DNA from: Pseudomonas xantholysinigenes
GTDB taxonomy: Bacteria > Pseudomonadota > Gammaproteobacteria > Pseudomonadales > Pseudomonadaceae
Direction of reading: 5' to 3'
DNA length: 64,000 bases
Assembly (NCBI RefSeq): GCF_014268885.2
Contig: NZ_CP077095.1
Location: 1 to 64,000, forward strand
The translations under genes and the position numbers were made by a program. The notes under the pieces were generated by a model. That model made no database searches, was not told the DNA's origin, and was given only the letters and a program-made list of their open reading frames with translations. Positions 1 to 12,116 of this stretch are shown here, in pieces (within the stretch, counting starts at the first letter, position 1; each line of letters begins with the position of its first letter).

Positions 1-1530
1 GTGTCAGTGGAACTTTGGCAGCAGTGCGTGGAGCTTCTGCGCGATGAACTGCCTGCCCAGCAATTCAACACCTGGATCCGTCCGCTACAGGTCGAAGCCG
101 AAGGCGACGAGTTGCGCGTCTATGCGCCCAACCGCTTCGTTCTCGATTGGGTCAATGAAAAGTACCTTGGCCGTTTGCTGGAGCTGCTTGGCGAACAGGG
201 CAGCGGCATTGCGCCCGCCCTTTCCTTATTAATAGGCAGCCGCCGCAGCTCGGCGCCGCGCGCCGCCCCCAACGCGCCGGTAAGCGCCGCGGTCGCGGCG
301 CAGCAGGCACAAGTTCAGCAGAGCGCACAGGTCGTGCGTCCGCTCGAGCCGGCCAGCACACCTGCGGCCGAGCCGGCAGTCGTCGCCGAAGCCGTTGAAG
401 AGCCAAGCTCCCGTGACAGTTTCGACAGCATGGCCGAACCAACGCCTGCGCCAGCCACCAGCGGGCGCACCGAACAGCGCACGGTGCAGGTCGAGGGCGC
501 GCTCAAGCACACCAGCTACCTGAACCGTACCTTTACCTTTGAAACCTTCGTCGAGGGTAAGTCCAACCAGCTGGCCCGCGCAGCGGCCTGGCAGGTGGCC
601 GACAACCCCAAGCATGGCTACAACCCATTGTTCCTTTATGGCGGCGTTGGCTTGGGTAAGACCCACTTGATGCACGCTGTGGGTAACCACCTGCTGAAGA
701 AGAACCCGAATGCCAAGGTGGTGTACCTGCATTCGGAGCGTTTCGTCGCCGACATGGTCAAGGCGCTGCAACTCAACGCCATCAACGAATTCAAGCGCTT
801 CTACCGTTCGGTCGACGCGCTGCTGATCGACGATATCCAGTTCTTTGCCCGCAAGGAGCGTTCGCAGGAGGAGTTTTTCCACACCTTCAACGCCCTGCTT
901 GAGGGTGGCCAGCAGGTGATCCTCACCAGTGACCGCTACCCGAAGGAAATCGAAGGCCTGGAAGAACGCCTGAAATCGCGCTTCGGCTGGGGCTTGACCG
1001 TGGCGGTCGAGCCGCCTGAGCTGGAAACCCGCGTGGCGATCCTGATGAAGAAGGCCGACCAGGCCAAGGTCGAACTGCCGCACGACGCCGCGTTCTTCAT
1101 TGCCCAGCGCATTCGTTCCAACGTGCGCGAACTGGAAGGCGCCTTGAAACGGGTGATCGCCCACTCGCACTTCATGGGCCGCGATATCACCATCGAGCTG
1201 ATCCGGGAATCGCTCAAGGACTTGTTGGCACTGCAGGACAAGCTGGTCAGTGTGGATAACATCCAGCGCACCGTGGCCGAGTACTACAAGATCAAGATCT
1301 CCGATCTGCTGTCCAAGCGTCGCTCACGCTCCGTGGCGCGCCCGCGCCAGGTAGCCATGGCATTGTCGAAAGAGCTGACCAACCACAGCTTGCCGGAAAT
1401 CGGCGACATGTTTGGTGGCCGCGACCATACCACCGTGCTGCACGCCTGCCGCAAGATCAACGAACTGAAGGAATCCGACGCGGACATCCGCGAGGACTAC
1501 AAGAACCTGCTGCGTACGCTGACGACCTGA
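1..1530 (+). CDS. dnaA: Chromosomal replication initiator DnaA
   Basis: Initiates replication by binding DnaA boxes and opening the origin. The 509-residue protein shows the four expected domains: an N-terminal DnaB/self-interaction region (about 1-80), a Pro/Ala-rich variable linker (about 80-165), an AAA+ ATPase with Walker A GGVGLGKT near 213-221 and Walker B LLIDDIQF near 275, and the C-terminal DNA-binding signature [12 protein letters not shown] near 474. The long linker is usual for pseudomonads. Start is GTG at base 1, so its promoter and oriC lie outside the window. A perfect DnaA-box 9-mer (TGTGGATAA, 1251-1259) lies inside the gene. dnaN follows 40 bp downstream. Confidence 0.98.
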   Translation: MSVELWQQCVELLRDELPAQQFNTWIRPLQVEAEGDELRVYAPNRFVLDWVNEKYLGRLLELLGEQGSGIAPALSLLIGSRRSSAPRAAPNAPVSAAVAAQQAQVQQSAQVVRPLEPASTPAAEPAVVAEAVEEPSSRDSFDSMAEPTPAPATSGRTEQRTVQVEGALKHTSYLNRTFTFETFVEGKSNQLARAAAWQVADNPKHGYNPLFLYGGVGLGKTHLMHAVGNHLLKKNPNAKVVYLHSERFVADMVKALQLNAINEFKRFYRSVDALLIDDIQFFARKERSQEEFFHTFNALLEGGQQVILTSDRYPKEIEGLEERLKSRFGWGLTVAVEPPELETRVAILMKKADQAKVELPHDAAFFIAQRIRSNVRELEGALKRVIAHSHFMGRDITIELIRESLKDLLALQDKLVSVDNIQRTVAEYYKIKISDLLSKRRSRSVARPRQVAMALSKELTNHSLPEIGDMFGGRDHTTVLHACRKINELKESDADIREDYKNLLRTLTT

Positions 1531-1570
1531 TGGCCGTCTGCGCAGCTTATTGAAGGCAAGGGACTAGACC

Positions 1571-2674
1571 ATGCATTTCACCATTCAACGCGAAGCCCTG
1601 TTGAAACCCCTGCAACTGGTCGCAGGCGTCGTCGAGCGCCGCCAGACCTTGCCGGTACTGTCCAACGTGCTGCTGGTCGTGCAAGGCCAGCAGTTGTCGT
1701 TGACCGGTACCGACCTGGAAGTCGAACTGGTTGGCCGCGTCCAGCTGGAAGAACCCGCGGAGCCGGGCGAGATCACGGTCCCGGCGCGCAAGCTGATGGA
1801 CATCTGCAAGAGCCTGCCCAGCGATGTGCTGATCGACATCAAGGTCGATGAGCAGAAGCTACTGGTCAAGGCCGGCCGCAGCCGTTTCACCCTGTCGACC
1901 CTGCCGGCCAATGACTTCCCGACTGTGGAAGAAGGCCCGGGCTCGCTGACCTGCAACCTCGAGCAGAGCAAGTTGCGCCGCCTCATCGAGCGCACCAGCT
2001 TTGCCATGGCCCAGCAGGACGTACGTTATTACCTCAACGGCATGCTGCTGGAAGTGTCCACCGACACCCTGCGCGCCGTTGCCACCGACGGTCACCGCCT
2101 GGCCCTGTGTGCCATGCAGGCGCCAATCGGCCAGGCGGACCGCCACCAGGTCATCGTGCCGCGCAAGGGTATCCTCGAACTGGCGCGCCTGCTCACCGAT
2201 CCGGAAGGCATGGTCAGCATCGTCCTCGGCCAGCACCACATTCGCGCGACCACCGGTGAATTCACCTTCACCTCCAAACTGGTCGATGGCAAGTTCCCGG
2301 ACTACGAGCGCGTGCTGCCCAAGGGCGGCGACAAGCTGGTGATCGGCGATCGCCAAGCCCTGCGCGAAGCGTTCAGCCGTACCGCGATCCTGTCCAACGA
2401 GAAGTACCGCGGTATTCGCCTGCAACTGGCTGCCGGCCAACTGAAGATCCAGGCCAATAACCCGGAGCAGGAAGAAGCGGAAGAAGAAATCAGCGTCGAC
2501 TACAACGGCAGCTCGCTGGAGATTGGTTTCAACGTCAGCTACCTGCTGGACGTGCTGGGCGTCATGACCACTGAACAGGTTCGCCTGATTCTGTCCGACT
2601 CCAACAGCAGCGCCCTGCTGCAGGAAGCCGGCAATGACGACTCGTCCTACGTTGTCATGCCGATGCGTCTGTAA
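1571..2674 (+). CDS. dnaN: DNA polymerase III beta sliding clamp
   Basis: Ring-shaped processivity clamp that tethers DNA polymerase III and other factors to DNA. The 367-residue length, the start MHFTIQREALLKPLQ and the ending YVVMPMRL are typical of gamma-proteobacterial DnaN. It sits between dnaA and recF in the conserved origin operon, 40 bp after dnaA and 15 bp before recF, so co-transcription is likely. Nothing unusual is visible in the sequence. Confidence 0.98.
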   Translation: MHFTIQREALLKPLQLVAGVVERRQTLPVLSNVLLVVQGQQLSLTGTDLEVELVGRVQLEEPAEPGEITVPARKLMDICKSLPSDVLIDIKVDEQKLLVKAGRSRFTLSTLPANDFPTVEEGPGSLTCNLEQSKLRRLIERTSFAMAQQDVRYYLNGMLLEVSTDTLRAVATDGHRLALCAMQAPIGQADRHQVIVPRKGILELARLLTDPEGMVSIVLGQHHIRATTGEFTFTSKLVDGKFPDYERVLPKGGDKLVIGDRQALREAFSRTAILSNEKYRGIRLQLAAGQLKIQANNPEQEEAEEEISVDYNGSSLEIGFNVSYLLDVLGVMTTEQVRLILSDSNSSALLQEAGNDDSSYVVMPMRL

Positions 2675-2689
2675 CCTAAAGCAGGCGAC

Positions 2690-6218
<3,529 letters not shown>

Positions 6219-6242
6219 TAGCGCTATATGTACTAGTAGATC

Positions 6243-6278
6243 AAAGAAAATAGCCCGCGAAAGCGGGCTTTTTCTTTG
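6243..6278 (+). terminator. Intrinsic terminator after gyrB
   Basis: The 7-bp GC stem AGCCCGC / GCGGGCT closes a GAAA tetraloop and is followed by TTTTTCTTT on the + strand and preceded by AAAGAAAA. The A tract on the other side means it could also stop transcription of the convergent abi gene from the minus strand. Confidence 0.93.
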
Positions 6279-6326
6279 GTGACTGACTCGTGTTACCGAG
6301 GGACTATCGAGTGGCTGATGCAATGG

Positions 6327-7316
6327 TTAGCTGAACAGGTGTCGAGGGAACCCTGTGACTGGTAATCCCATTGCCTCATAAGTGCATCCCGGTAGGTTTG
6401 GCTTGGTGTCCACCAAGGATCCGACCTCCCGGATCCAAGTTGAGCTTGGTGCTATTCGCTTGAGCAAGAACCAAATTATGGATATCAACCCGTACAGCCG
6501 CTTTCGAGAGCTTTCGTTGAGCTGCAGGGGCTGAAAGTACGGGTGATTGGCTGGCACCGAGAGAGGATTTGGCGAGGCCTGGTTCCAGATTCGGGTATGG
6601 TGAGCGCAGCGATTGCGCAGGTGGCTGATCTGTTGTAGCCAGCGACTGAACATTTTCGCGTCTGAGAGACCTAGTCGGCCAAGGATCAAGTTCTGGTACT
6701 TCCCAGAAAGCAACTCGAAGAATTCGGAGAGGTCCCCGAAATCCCAGGCCTCCACCGCAACCCAGACTGGAATGGATTTTTTCGCTTGCATGTGCCACTG
6801 AATACAGTCTTCCTTGCTGCGCTTCAAATGTGACTCTTGCTTGATGCTCCATTCGAGCCATTTGTTACGCGGGTTGCCATTACGATCGGTGTATGGCTGG
6901 GTCCATTTCGGCAGGATGTATTTCACGTCTGTATACGCCATGGGGTCGTGATAGCCGATCTCATGTGCAACTACAGTTTTTAGATGTACCTCCAGACGCT
7001 CGATCGCATCCAGCATGAGCATCCTCAAGGTCTTGTCGAACTTGTAAAGCGAAACGGCATCTTCGAAGGCTGTACCTGGTTCGAATGCATCCAGCCGAAT
7101 GGGCTTTCTAGATATGCTGCACAACAGACGTTGTTGATGGGGGTCAAGATGGAATTGGCGTGCGGGATACCAGAATCCACTCAGCCGGTAGTAGCCGAGC
7201 TGGGCCAGTTTACGCTCGGTCCGCGTCGTATCTTCGATATGCATGCCCCGCTCCGCCAGTATCGCTACCAGATCGGTATAGCTACGGAAAGGCTTGGGAG
7301 GTGATAGCTGCGGCAC
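6327..7316 (-). CDS. Abi_2 (AbiD/AbiF-like) family protein
   Basis: Member of the Abi_2 family, first known from lactococcal abortive phage infection systems and related to HEPN RNases. The 329-residue protein has the family opening (KPFRSYTDLVAILAERGM, then YYRLSGFWYPAR), a middle region YKFDKTLRMLMLDAIERLEVHLKT, and an R-N-x3-H motif at R234, N235 and H239 that fits the HEPN catalytic pattern. Its GC content looks lower than that of its neighbours, and it separates gyrB from the conserved fisR block, so recent acquisition is likely. No antitoxin partner is adjacent. A phage-defence role is inferred from the family only. Confidence 0.85.
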   Translation of the reverse strand: MPQLSPPKPFRSYTDLVAILAERGMHIEDTTRTERKLAQLGYYRLSGFWYPARQFHLDPHQQRLLCSISRKPIRLDAFEPGTAFEDAVSLYKFDKTLRMLMLDAIERLEVHLKTVVAHEIGYHDPMAYTDVKYILPKWTQPYTDRNGNPRNKWLEWSIKQESHLKRSKEDCIQWHMQAKKSIPVWVAVEAWDFGDLSEFFELLSGKYQNLILGRLGLSDAKMFSRWLQQISHLRNRCAHHTRIWNQASPNPLSVPANHPYFQPLQLNESSRKRLYGLISIIWFLLKRIAPSSTWIREVGSLVDTKPNLPGCTYEAMGLPVTGFPRHLFS

Positions 7317-7417
7317 TTTTCCATGTCCCAGATACGAGAAGGCCCGAACGTAATGCCGGACTAAGCCAGCACCAGAGGATCGGGCGCGATTGAGTTCAGT
7401 CTGCCGATAGTTGTATC

Positions 7418-7445
7418 AATCGTCAACCGAATTCGGTTGACGATT
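7418..7445. repeat. Perfect 28-bp palindrome upstream of the Abi gene
   Basis: Bases 7418-7445 equal their own reverse complement with no spacer. Each half-site runs AATCGTCAACCGAA and the centre lies between 7431 and 7432. It is about 100 bp upstream of the abi start and about 105 bp beyond the fisR stop. No U tract follows on either strand, so an operator or recombination site fits better than a terminator. The rest of 7317-7549 shows no gene. Confidence 0.8.
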
Positions 7446-7527
7446 CTGGTACTGAAAGCGCGTAGCGAAACTTCCTAGTAGCGTTTACCAGGTTTCGGAT
7501 CGTTGGATTTGCAAAGCATTCTTTCAA

Positions 7528-7543
7528 CGTTCCACGTGGAACA
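7528..7543. promoter_or_regulatory. parS-like ParB-binding site
   Basis: CGTTCCACGTGGAACA differs from the TGTTCCACGTGGAACA palindrome only at its first base. It lies six bases beyond the fisR stop codon in the fisR-abi gap and is the third such site within 7.6 kb of dnaA. Confidence 0.85.
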
Positions 7544-7549
7544 TGTGAT

Positions 7550-8848
7550 TCAGAGGCCCAACGTCTTCAGGCGTCTGTACAAGGTGCGCTCACTCATTCC
7601 CAAGTATTCGGCCAGTTCACTGCGTGAGCCTTTAAAGGTTTCCAGGGCATGAGCTAACTCGGCCATTGTGTTGCGTCCGTGAGCGGGGAACAGCTTCTGC
7701 TTCGCCGTCGGCTGGATATCCGGAGGCAGGTGTTCTGGCCGGATAAAACCATCATCGGCGAAAAGATGGGCGCGCTCTAGGATATTCCTGAGTTCGCGAA
7801 TGTTGCCCGGGAAGCTATGTAGGTTGAGCCACGCCAGAGCTTCTGGAGTTACTTTGGGAGACTGCTTGCCAGCAAGACGCTGCAAAAGGCTTTCACACAG
7901 CAGAGGCAAATCTTCTGCCCGTTCACGCAGCGAAGGCAGGCGAATCGGGAATCCACTGATGCGGTAATACAGGTCTTCGCGGAACGTCCCTTCGGCCGCC
8001 ATCTCTTTCAATGGCTTGTGCGTGGCTGATACCAGGCGAAAGTCCGAATGGACCGTGCGGGTGCTGCCGACAGGCCGGAAGCTGCCTGATTCGATCAGGC
8101 GCAGCAACTTTACCTGCATGGCCAATGGCACCTCGCCGATCTCATCGAGGAACAGTGTGCCGCCGTGAGCGGCTTCGGCCAGGCCGATCTTGCGCTGGGT
8201 TGCACCCGTGAAAGCGCCCTTCTCGTAGCCGAACAGCTCGCTCTCGAACAGTGACTCGGTCAGCCCGGTACAGTCCACCACCACCAAGGGGCCATTGGCC
8301 CGAGGGCTGCCCAGGTGCAAGGCGCGGGCGAACAGTTCCTTGCCGGTTCCCGATTCGCCTTGCAGCAGTACCGGAATCTGCGCCGGTGCCGCTCGCTGCA
8401 AACTGGCGACTGCCGCCTGGAACGCGGGTGCACGACCGACCAAGCCCTGCTGTTGCGGTTGTGCCGATGCCAGGGTGACGCTGGTGAGGCGTTCGACGAA
8501 GGCCACCACCCTGCCCTCGTCGTCGAGGATCGGGCGCAGTTCCACATCCACATGCTCAGGTCCGCGCGGGGTGTGATGAATATGCAGCACGCGCTCGGGT
8601 ACCTTGCTGCCCAGCGACTTGCGCAGCGGGCAGTGCTCACCGGCCTGGTCGCATGGAACGGCATAGTGGTGCGAGACGCGATGACATTTCTCGCCGATCG
8701 GCGCATGCGTCTCGCTGCCAAACTGGCGACGATAGGCGGCATTGGCGGCGAGGATGTTGTAGTCGGTATCCAGCACGATGCTGGGTAGCACATCGTGTTC
8801 GAGATAGGACACCAGCGCGAGGATCGCGGGATGGGAAGCGGCTAGCAT
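7550..8848 (-). CDS. fisR: Sigma54-dependent activator of sulfane-sulfur oxidation, FisR-like
   Basis: Enhancer-binding activator of RpoN promoters, predicted to sense persulfide or sulfane sulfur and switch on the divergent pdo-sqr genes. The ATG at 8848 gives 432 residues beginning [10 protein letters not shown]. An upstream extension to 9112 is open but would run through the promoter region. Domains: PAS-like sensor (about 1-100) with Cys55, Cys66 and Cys73, the same 11- and 7-residue spacing I recall for the regulatory cysteines of Cupriavidus FisR (53, 64 and 71); AAA+ domain with Walker A GESGTGKE at 164-171 and the sigma54 contact loop GAFTGA at 210-215; C-terminal Fis helix-turn-helix ending [17 protein letters not shown]. 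The name rests on motif and context. Confidence 0.88.
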   Translation of the reverse strand: MLAASHPAILALVSYLEHDVLPSIVLDTDYNILAANAAYRRQFGSETHAPIGEKCHRVSHHYAVPCDQAGEHCPLRKSLGSKVPERVLHIHHTPRGPEHVDVELRPILDDEGRVVAFVERLTSVTLASAQPQQQGLVGRAPAFQAAVASLQRAAPAQIPVLLQGESGTGKELFARALHLGSPRANGPLVVVDCTGLTESLFESELFGYEKGAFTGATQRKIGLAEAAHGGTLFLDEIGEVPLAMQVKLLRLIESGSFRPVGSTRTVHSDFRLVSATHKPLKEMAAEGTFREDLYYRISGFPIRLPSLRERAEDLPLLCESLLQRLAGKQSPKVTPEALAWLNLHSFPGNIRELRNILERAHLFADDGFIRPEHLPPDIQPTAKQKLFPAHGRNTMAELAHALETFKGSRSELAEYLGMSERTLYRRLKTLGL

Positions 8849-8886
8849 GACAGCACCAGATGAAGGACCTGGCGAGGGTAGCAAGG

Positions 8887-8934
8887 ACTGCCAAACACTG
8901 CCATTGGCTGACAGTCGACTGCCAGGAACTGTCA
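8887..8934. promoter_or_regulatory. Activator-binding repeats between fisR and pdo
   Basis: Four ACTGYCA boxes lie on the + strand at 8887-8893, 8897-8903, 8918-8924 and 8928-8934, two pairs offset by exactly 31 bp, with 10 bp between the boxes of each pair. An inverted copy TGACAGT lies at 8909-8915, so the middle forms a near-perfect 18-bp inverted repeat around GTCGAC. The array is about 90-135 bp upstream of the predicted sigma54 promoter, a normal distance for an enhancer-binding protein, and could also mediate fisR autoregulation. Confidence 0.7.
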
Positions 8935-8956
8935 CCTTTGGTTGGCTGGGATAGGG

Positions 8957-9003
8957 CTGCTGCGCGGCCCATCGCGGCACGAGGCCGCCCCTACAAGGGG
9001 ACG
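8957..9003. repeat. Partial REP-like element (GGCCGC family)
   Basis: GGGCTGCTGCGCGGCCC followed by ATCGCGGCACGAGGCCGCCC resembles one degenerate half of the paired REP palindromes seen at 22771, 29428, 34641, 39939 and 46740. It is unpaired here and lies between the activator repeats and the sigma54 promoter of pdo. Confidence 0.55.
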
Positions 9004-9020
9004 GCGTCCTATCTGAAAGG

Positions 9021-9037
9021 CTGGCATGTATCTTGAT
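9021..9037 (+). promoter_or_regulatory. Predicted sigma54 (RpoN) promoter of pdo
   Basis: CTGGCATGTATCTTGAT fits the -24/-12 consensus YTGGCACGNNNNTTGCW with exact spacing. The two differences are T for C in the -24 element and A for C in the -12 element. It is 59 bp upstream of the pdo ATG and downstream of the ACTGYCA array. Confidence 0.72.
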
Positions 9038-9095
9038 AAAGCACCTTCCACTGCCTATGCCTTCAAGGAGGCCCGGTGGATAACTGGAGAGTGCA

Positions 9096-9980
9096 ATGAT
9101 CATCGGCAACAACCTTCACGTTGAAGAGTTCTTCGACAAAGCGACCTGGACCATCAGCTACCTGGTCATGGATGGCGAGACGCGCCAGTGCGCGCTGATC
9201 GACAGCGTGCTGGACTACGACCCCAAGTCTGGGCGCACCAGCACCGATTCGGCAGACAAGCTGATCGCCCGGGTCGAGGCGCTGGGCGCCAAGGTGCAAT
9301 GGATTCTGGATACCCATGTGCACGCCGATCACCTGTCCGCAGCGGCCTATCTCAAGGACAAGCTGGGGGGCAGCATCGCCATCGGCGCGCAGATCACCCA
9401 GGTGCAGAAAGTCTTTGGCACCTTGTTCAATGCCGAGCCCGGCTTTGCCCGAGATGGCAGCCAGTTCGATGTACTGCTCGTTGATGAAGAGGGCTTTCGC
9501 ATCGGCAACCTCCATGCCCGTGCCCTGCATACCCCTGGACATACCCCGGCATGCATGAGCTACATGGTCGAGGATGCAGGCGAGATTGCCGTATTCGTCG
9601 GCGACACGCTGTTCACCCCTGACTACGGTACCGCGCGCTGCGACTTCCCCGGCGCCAGCGCGAGAACCCTGTACCGCTCGATTCGTCGCTTGCTGGCCTT
9701 CCCCGACCAGACCCGTCTGTTCATGTGCCACGACTACCTGCCCGGTGGCCGCGAGCTGCGCTACATGACCACCGTGGCCGAACAGCGCGCCGACAATATT
9801 CATATCCATGAAGGCGTCAGCGAAGAGAGCTTCGTCGAGATGCGCGAGGCCCGTGACAAGACCCTCGACATGCCCGTGCTGATCCTGCCGTCGGTGCAGA
9901 TCAACATGCGCAGCGGACAGTTCCCCGAGCCTGAAGCGAATGGCGTGAGCTACCTGAAGATTCCGCTGAACAAGCTGTAA
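9096..9980 (+). CDS. pdo: Persulfide dioxygenase, metallo-beta-lactamase fold
   Basis: Non-heme iron sulfur dioxygenase of the ETHE1/Blh type that oxidises glutathione persulfide to sulfite. The 294-residue protein has the MBL metal motif THVHADH at residues 73-79, a further histidine in ALHTPGHTPACMSY, the Asp in FVGDTLF, and a late His in CHDY. The spaced glyoxalase-II-like domain and neighbouring sqr support sulfur oxidation rather than beta-lactam or lactone hydrolysis. Transcription is predicted from the RpoN promoter at 9021, under the divergent fisR product. sqr follows after 40 bp. Confidence 0.9.
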   Translation: MIIGNNLHVEEFFDKATWTISYLVMDGETRQCALIDSVLDYDPKSGRTSTDSADKLIARVEALGAKVQWILDTHVHADHLSAAAYLKDKLGGSIAIGAQITQVQKVFGTLFNAEPGFARDGSQFDVLLVDEEGFRIGNLHARALHTPGHTPACMSYMVEDAGEIAVFVGDTLFTPDYGTARCDFPGASARTLYRSIRRLLAFPDQTRLFMCHDYLPGGRELRYMTTVAEQRADNIHIHEGVSEESFVEMREARDKTLDMPVLILPSVQINMRSGQFPEPEANGVSYLKIPLNKL

Positions 9981-10020
9981 GTCACGCTGCACCCATAACG
10001 AGATTCAAAGGAACACTGCC

Positions 10021-11301
10021 ATGCCTGCCCTGCTGTCCCCTGCCGATACATCCCGTGCCGACCACCACAAGGTGGTGATCGTCGGTGCCGGTGCCGCTGG
10101 CATCGCCACCGCTTCCAGCCTGATGGCCCGCGACCCTTCGCTGGACATCGCCCTGATCGACCCTGCCGATGTGCATTACTACCAGCCCGGCTGGACCATG
10201 GTCGGTGCCGGCGTGTTCAAGGCGCCGAGCACTGCGCACACCATGGCTGCCACCCTGCCCCGCGGCGTGCGCTGGATCAAGGCGCGGGTCGAGGGCTTTG
10301 ACCCGCAAGGTCAATTGGTCATCCTCGACGATGGCCGCGCCGTCAGTTATGAACAACTGGTGGTCTGCCCAGGGCTGAAGCTGGATTGGCAGGCCATCGA
10401 AGGCCTGAGCGAAACCCTCGGACGCAACGGCGTCACCTCCAACTACCGCTACGACCTGGCGCCTTATACCTGGCAACTGGTGCAGAACCTCAAGCAAGGG
10501 CGCGCCCTGTTCACCCAGCCGCCGATGCCGATCAAATGTGCCGGTGCCCCGCAGAAGGCGCTGTACCTGTCCTGCGACCACTGGTTGCGCAACGGCCAGC
10601 TGGGCGATGTAAGGGCCAGCTTCTTCAATGCCGGGGCGGTGTTGTTCGGTGTGCCAGACTATGTGCCGGCGCTGATGAGCTACATCGACAAGTACGGCGT
10701 CGATCTGAACTACCAGCATCGCCTGACGGCGGTGGACGGCCCGAATAAGCGCGCTACCTTTGTCCGCACTCTGCCCGACGGCAGCACCGAGACCCGAGTC
10801 GAGGCCTTTGACATGCTGCATGTGGTGCCACCTCAGGTGGCGCCTGATTTCATCCGCCAGAGCCCACTGGCCGATGCGGCGGGTTGGGTCGACGTCGATC
10901 CGCATACCTTGCGCCATCGCCAGTTCGGTAATGTCCACGCGCTGGGCGATGTGGCCAATACCAGCAACGCCAAGACCGCCGCCGCTGCCCGCAAGCAGGC
11001 GCCGGTGGTGGCCAACAACGTGCTGGTGGCCCTCGGTCGCTTGTCGACCCTGGCCCAGTACGACGGTTATGGCTCCTGCCCGCTGACCGTGGAGCGCGGC
11101 AAAATCGTCCTGGCCGAGTTCACCTATGGCGGCAAGGTGGCGCCGAGCTTCCCTCGCTGGCTGCTCGATGGGCGCAAACCCACCCGCCTGGCCTGGTTGC
11201 TCAAGGCGCAGATCCTGCCGCCGCTGTACTGGAAGGCCATGCTCAAGGGCCGCGAGTGGCTGGCTCGACCGCAACCTCTGGTGGTCGAGGCGCAACGGTG
11301 A
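10021..11301 (+). CDS. sqr: Sulfide:quinone oxidoreductase, FAD-dependent
   Basis: Membrane-associated flavoprotein that oxidises sulfide and passes electrons to quinone, producing polysulfide or a persulfide for the upstream dioxygenase. The 426-residue protein has an N-terminal FAD dinucleotide-binding motif VVIVGAGAAGIATASSL (from about residue 18), a second FAD motif near VHALGDVANT, and cysteines at 173 (PIKCAGAPQK) and 353 (GYGSCPLT) that match the redox pair of type II SQR. The C-terminal region (WLLKAQILPPLYWKAMLKG) can serve as an amphipathic membrane anchor. The stop overlaps the GTG start of the TauE gene. Confidence 0.9.
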   Translation: MPALLSPADTSRADHHKVVIVGAGAAGIATASSLMARDPSLDIALIDPADVHYYQPGWTMVGAGVFKAPSTAHTMAATLPRGVRWIKARVEGFDPQGQLVILDDGRAVSYEQLVVCPGLKLDWQAIEGLSETLGRNGVTSNYRYDLAPYTWQLVQNLKQGRALFTQPPMPIKCAGAPQKALYLSCDHWLRNGQLGDVRASFFNAGAVLFGVPDYVPALMSYIDKYGVDLNYQHRLTAVDGPNKRATFVRTLPDGSTETRVEAFDMLHVVPPQVAPDFIRQSPLADAAGWVDVDPHTLRHRQFGNVHALGDVANTSNAKTAAAARKQAPVVANNVLVALGRLSTLAQYDGYGSCPLTVERGKIVLAEFTYGGKVAPSFPRWLLDGRKPTRLAWLLKAQILPPLYWKAMLKGREWLARPQPLVVEAQR

Positions 11302-12116
11302 TCGAGCAGCAAATGCTGGGCGCCGGGCTTGGCGCAGTCATTGGCGCGGTGTTGGCCCTGACCGGCGCCGGCGGAGGCATCCTGGCGGTGCCACTACTGG
11401 TGTTCGGCCTGGGGCTGAGCATGGTCGAGGCTGCGCCGATTGGCCTGCTGGCTGTGGGGTTGGCAGCATTGGTCGGGGCAGTGCTCGGGCTGCGCCAGGG
11501 TTTGGTGCGCTATCGAGCGGCCCTGTTCATCGCGGTAATCGGCATTGCCTGCGCACCCTTCGGTCTGATGCTCGCCCATCGCTTGCCTAATACACCGCTG
11601 GCCTTGGTATTTGCCGGGGTGCTGGTGTATGCCTGCCTGCGGATCTGGCGCAAGGCCGCTCGAGAACTGCGTGGTGAATCACCCTGCGGGGAGCGGGAGA
11701 TCATGCCCTGTGTGCTCAACCCGCTGCAGGGGCGCCTGCGCTGGACCCTGCCCTGCGCCCGGGCGTTGGCGTTCACCGGGATGCTCTCGGGGTTGCTCTC
11801 AGGGTTGTTGGGCGTCGGCGGTGGATTCGTGATCATCCCGGCGCTGAACCGCTATACCAACCTGAACATGAAAAGCATCGTCGCCACCTCGCTGGCGGTG
11901 ATCGCCCTGGTGTCCACTGGCAGTGTGGTCAGCGCCAGCGTGGCGGGGGTCATGCACTGGTGGGTCGGGGCGCCGTTCGCCGTGGGGGCGGTGCTGGGCT
12001 TGCTGCTGGCGCGGCCATTGGCGAGCAAGCTGGCTGGTCCACGCCTGCAGCAGCTGTTCGCCGTGGTGGGGTGTGGCGCCGCCGTGCTGCTGGCCGCCAA
12101 GGCGTTACTCGGCTAG
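11298..12116 (+). CDS. TauE/SafE family sulfite/anion exporter
   Basis: Polytopic inner-membrane permease of the TauE/SafE (DUF81) family. Many members export sulfite, sulfonates or other organosulfur anions. The preferred start is GTG at 11298, which overlaps the sqr TGA in GTGA and gives 272 residues. At least seven hydrophobic segments are visible, with the paired repeat signature GAVLALTGAGGGILAVPLL in the first half and GLLSGLLGVGGGFVIIPAL in the second. Its position as the third gene after pdo and sqr suggests removal of the sulfite they generate, which is an inference. Its 3' end overlaps the convergent LysR gene by 12 bp. Confidence 0.85.
   Translation: MIEQQMLGAGLGAVIGAVLALTGAGGGILAVPLLVFGLGLSMVEAAPIGLLAVGLAALVGAVLGLRQGLVRYRAALFIAVIGIACAPFGLMLAHRLPNTPLALVFAGVLVYACLRIWRKAARELRGESPCGEREIMPCVLNPLQGRLRWTLPCARALAFTGMLSGLLSGLLGVGGGFVIIPALNRYTNLNMKSIVATSLAVIALVSTGSVVSASVAGVMHWWVGAPFAVGAVLGLLLARPLASKLAGPRLQQLFAVVGCGAAVLLAAKALLG

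Noticed and set aside
1..1570. Chromosomal origin oriC
   Set aside because: The window starts at the dnaA start codon. No AT-rich unwinding region or DnaA-box cluster is present between dnaA and dnaN, so oriC most likely lies upstream, outside the window.
7467..7478. GAAACTTCCTAG upstream of abi as another copy of the 61-bp element
   Set aside because: Ten of 12 bases match the element's first block, but the orientation relative to the gene is opposite and the rest of the element is absent.
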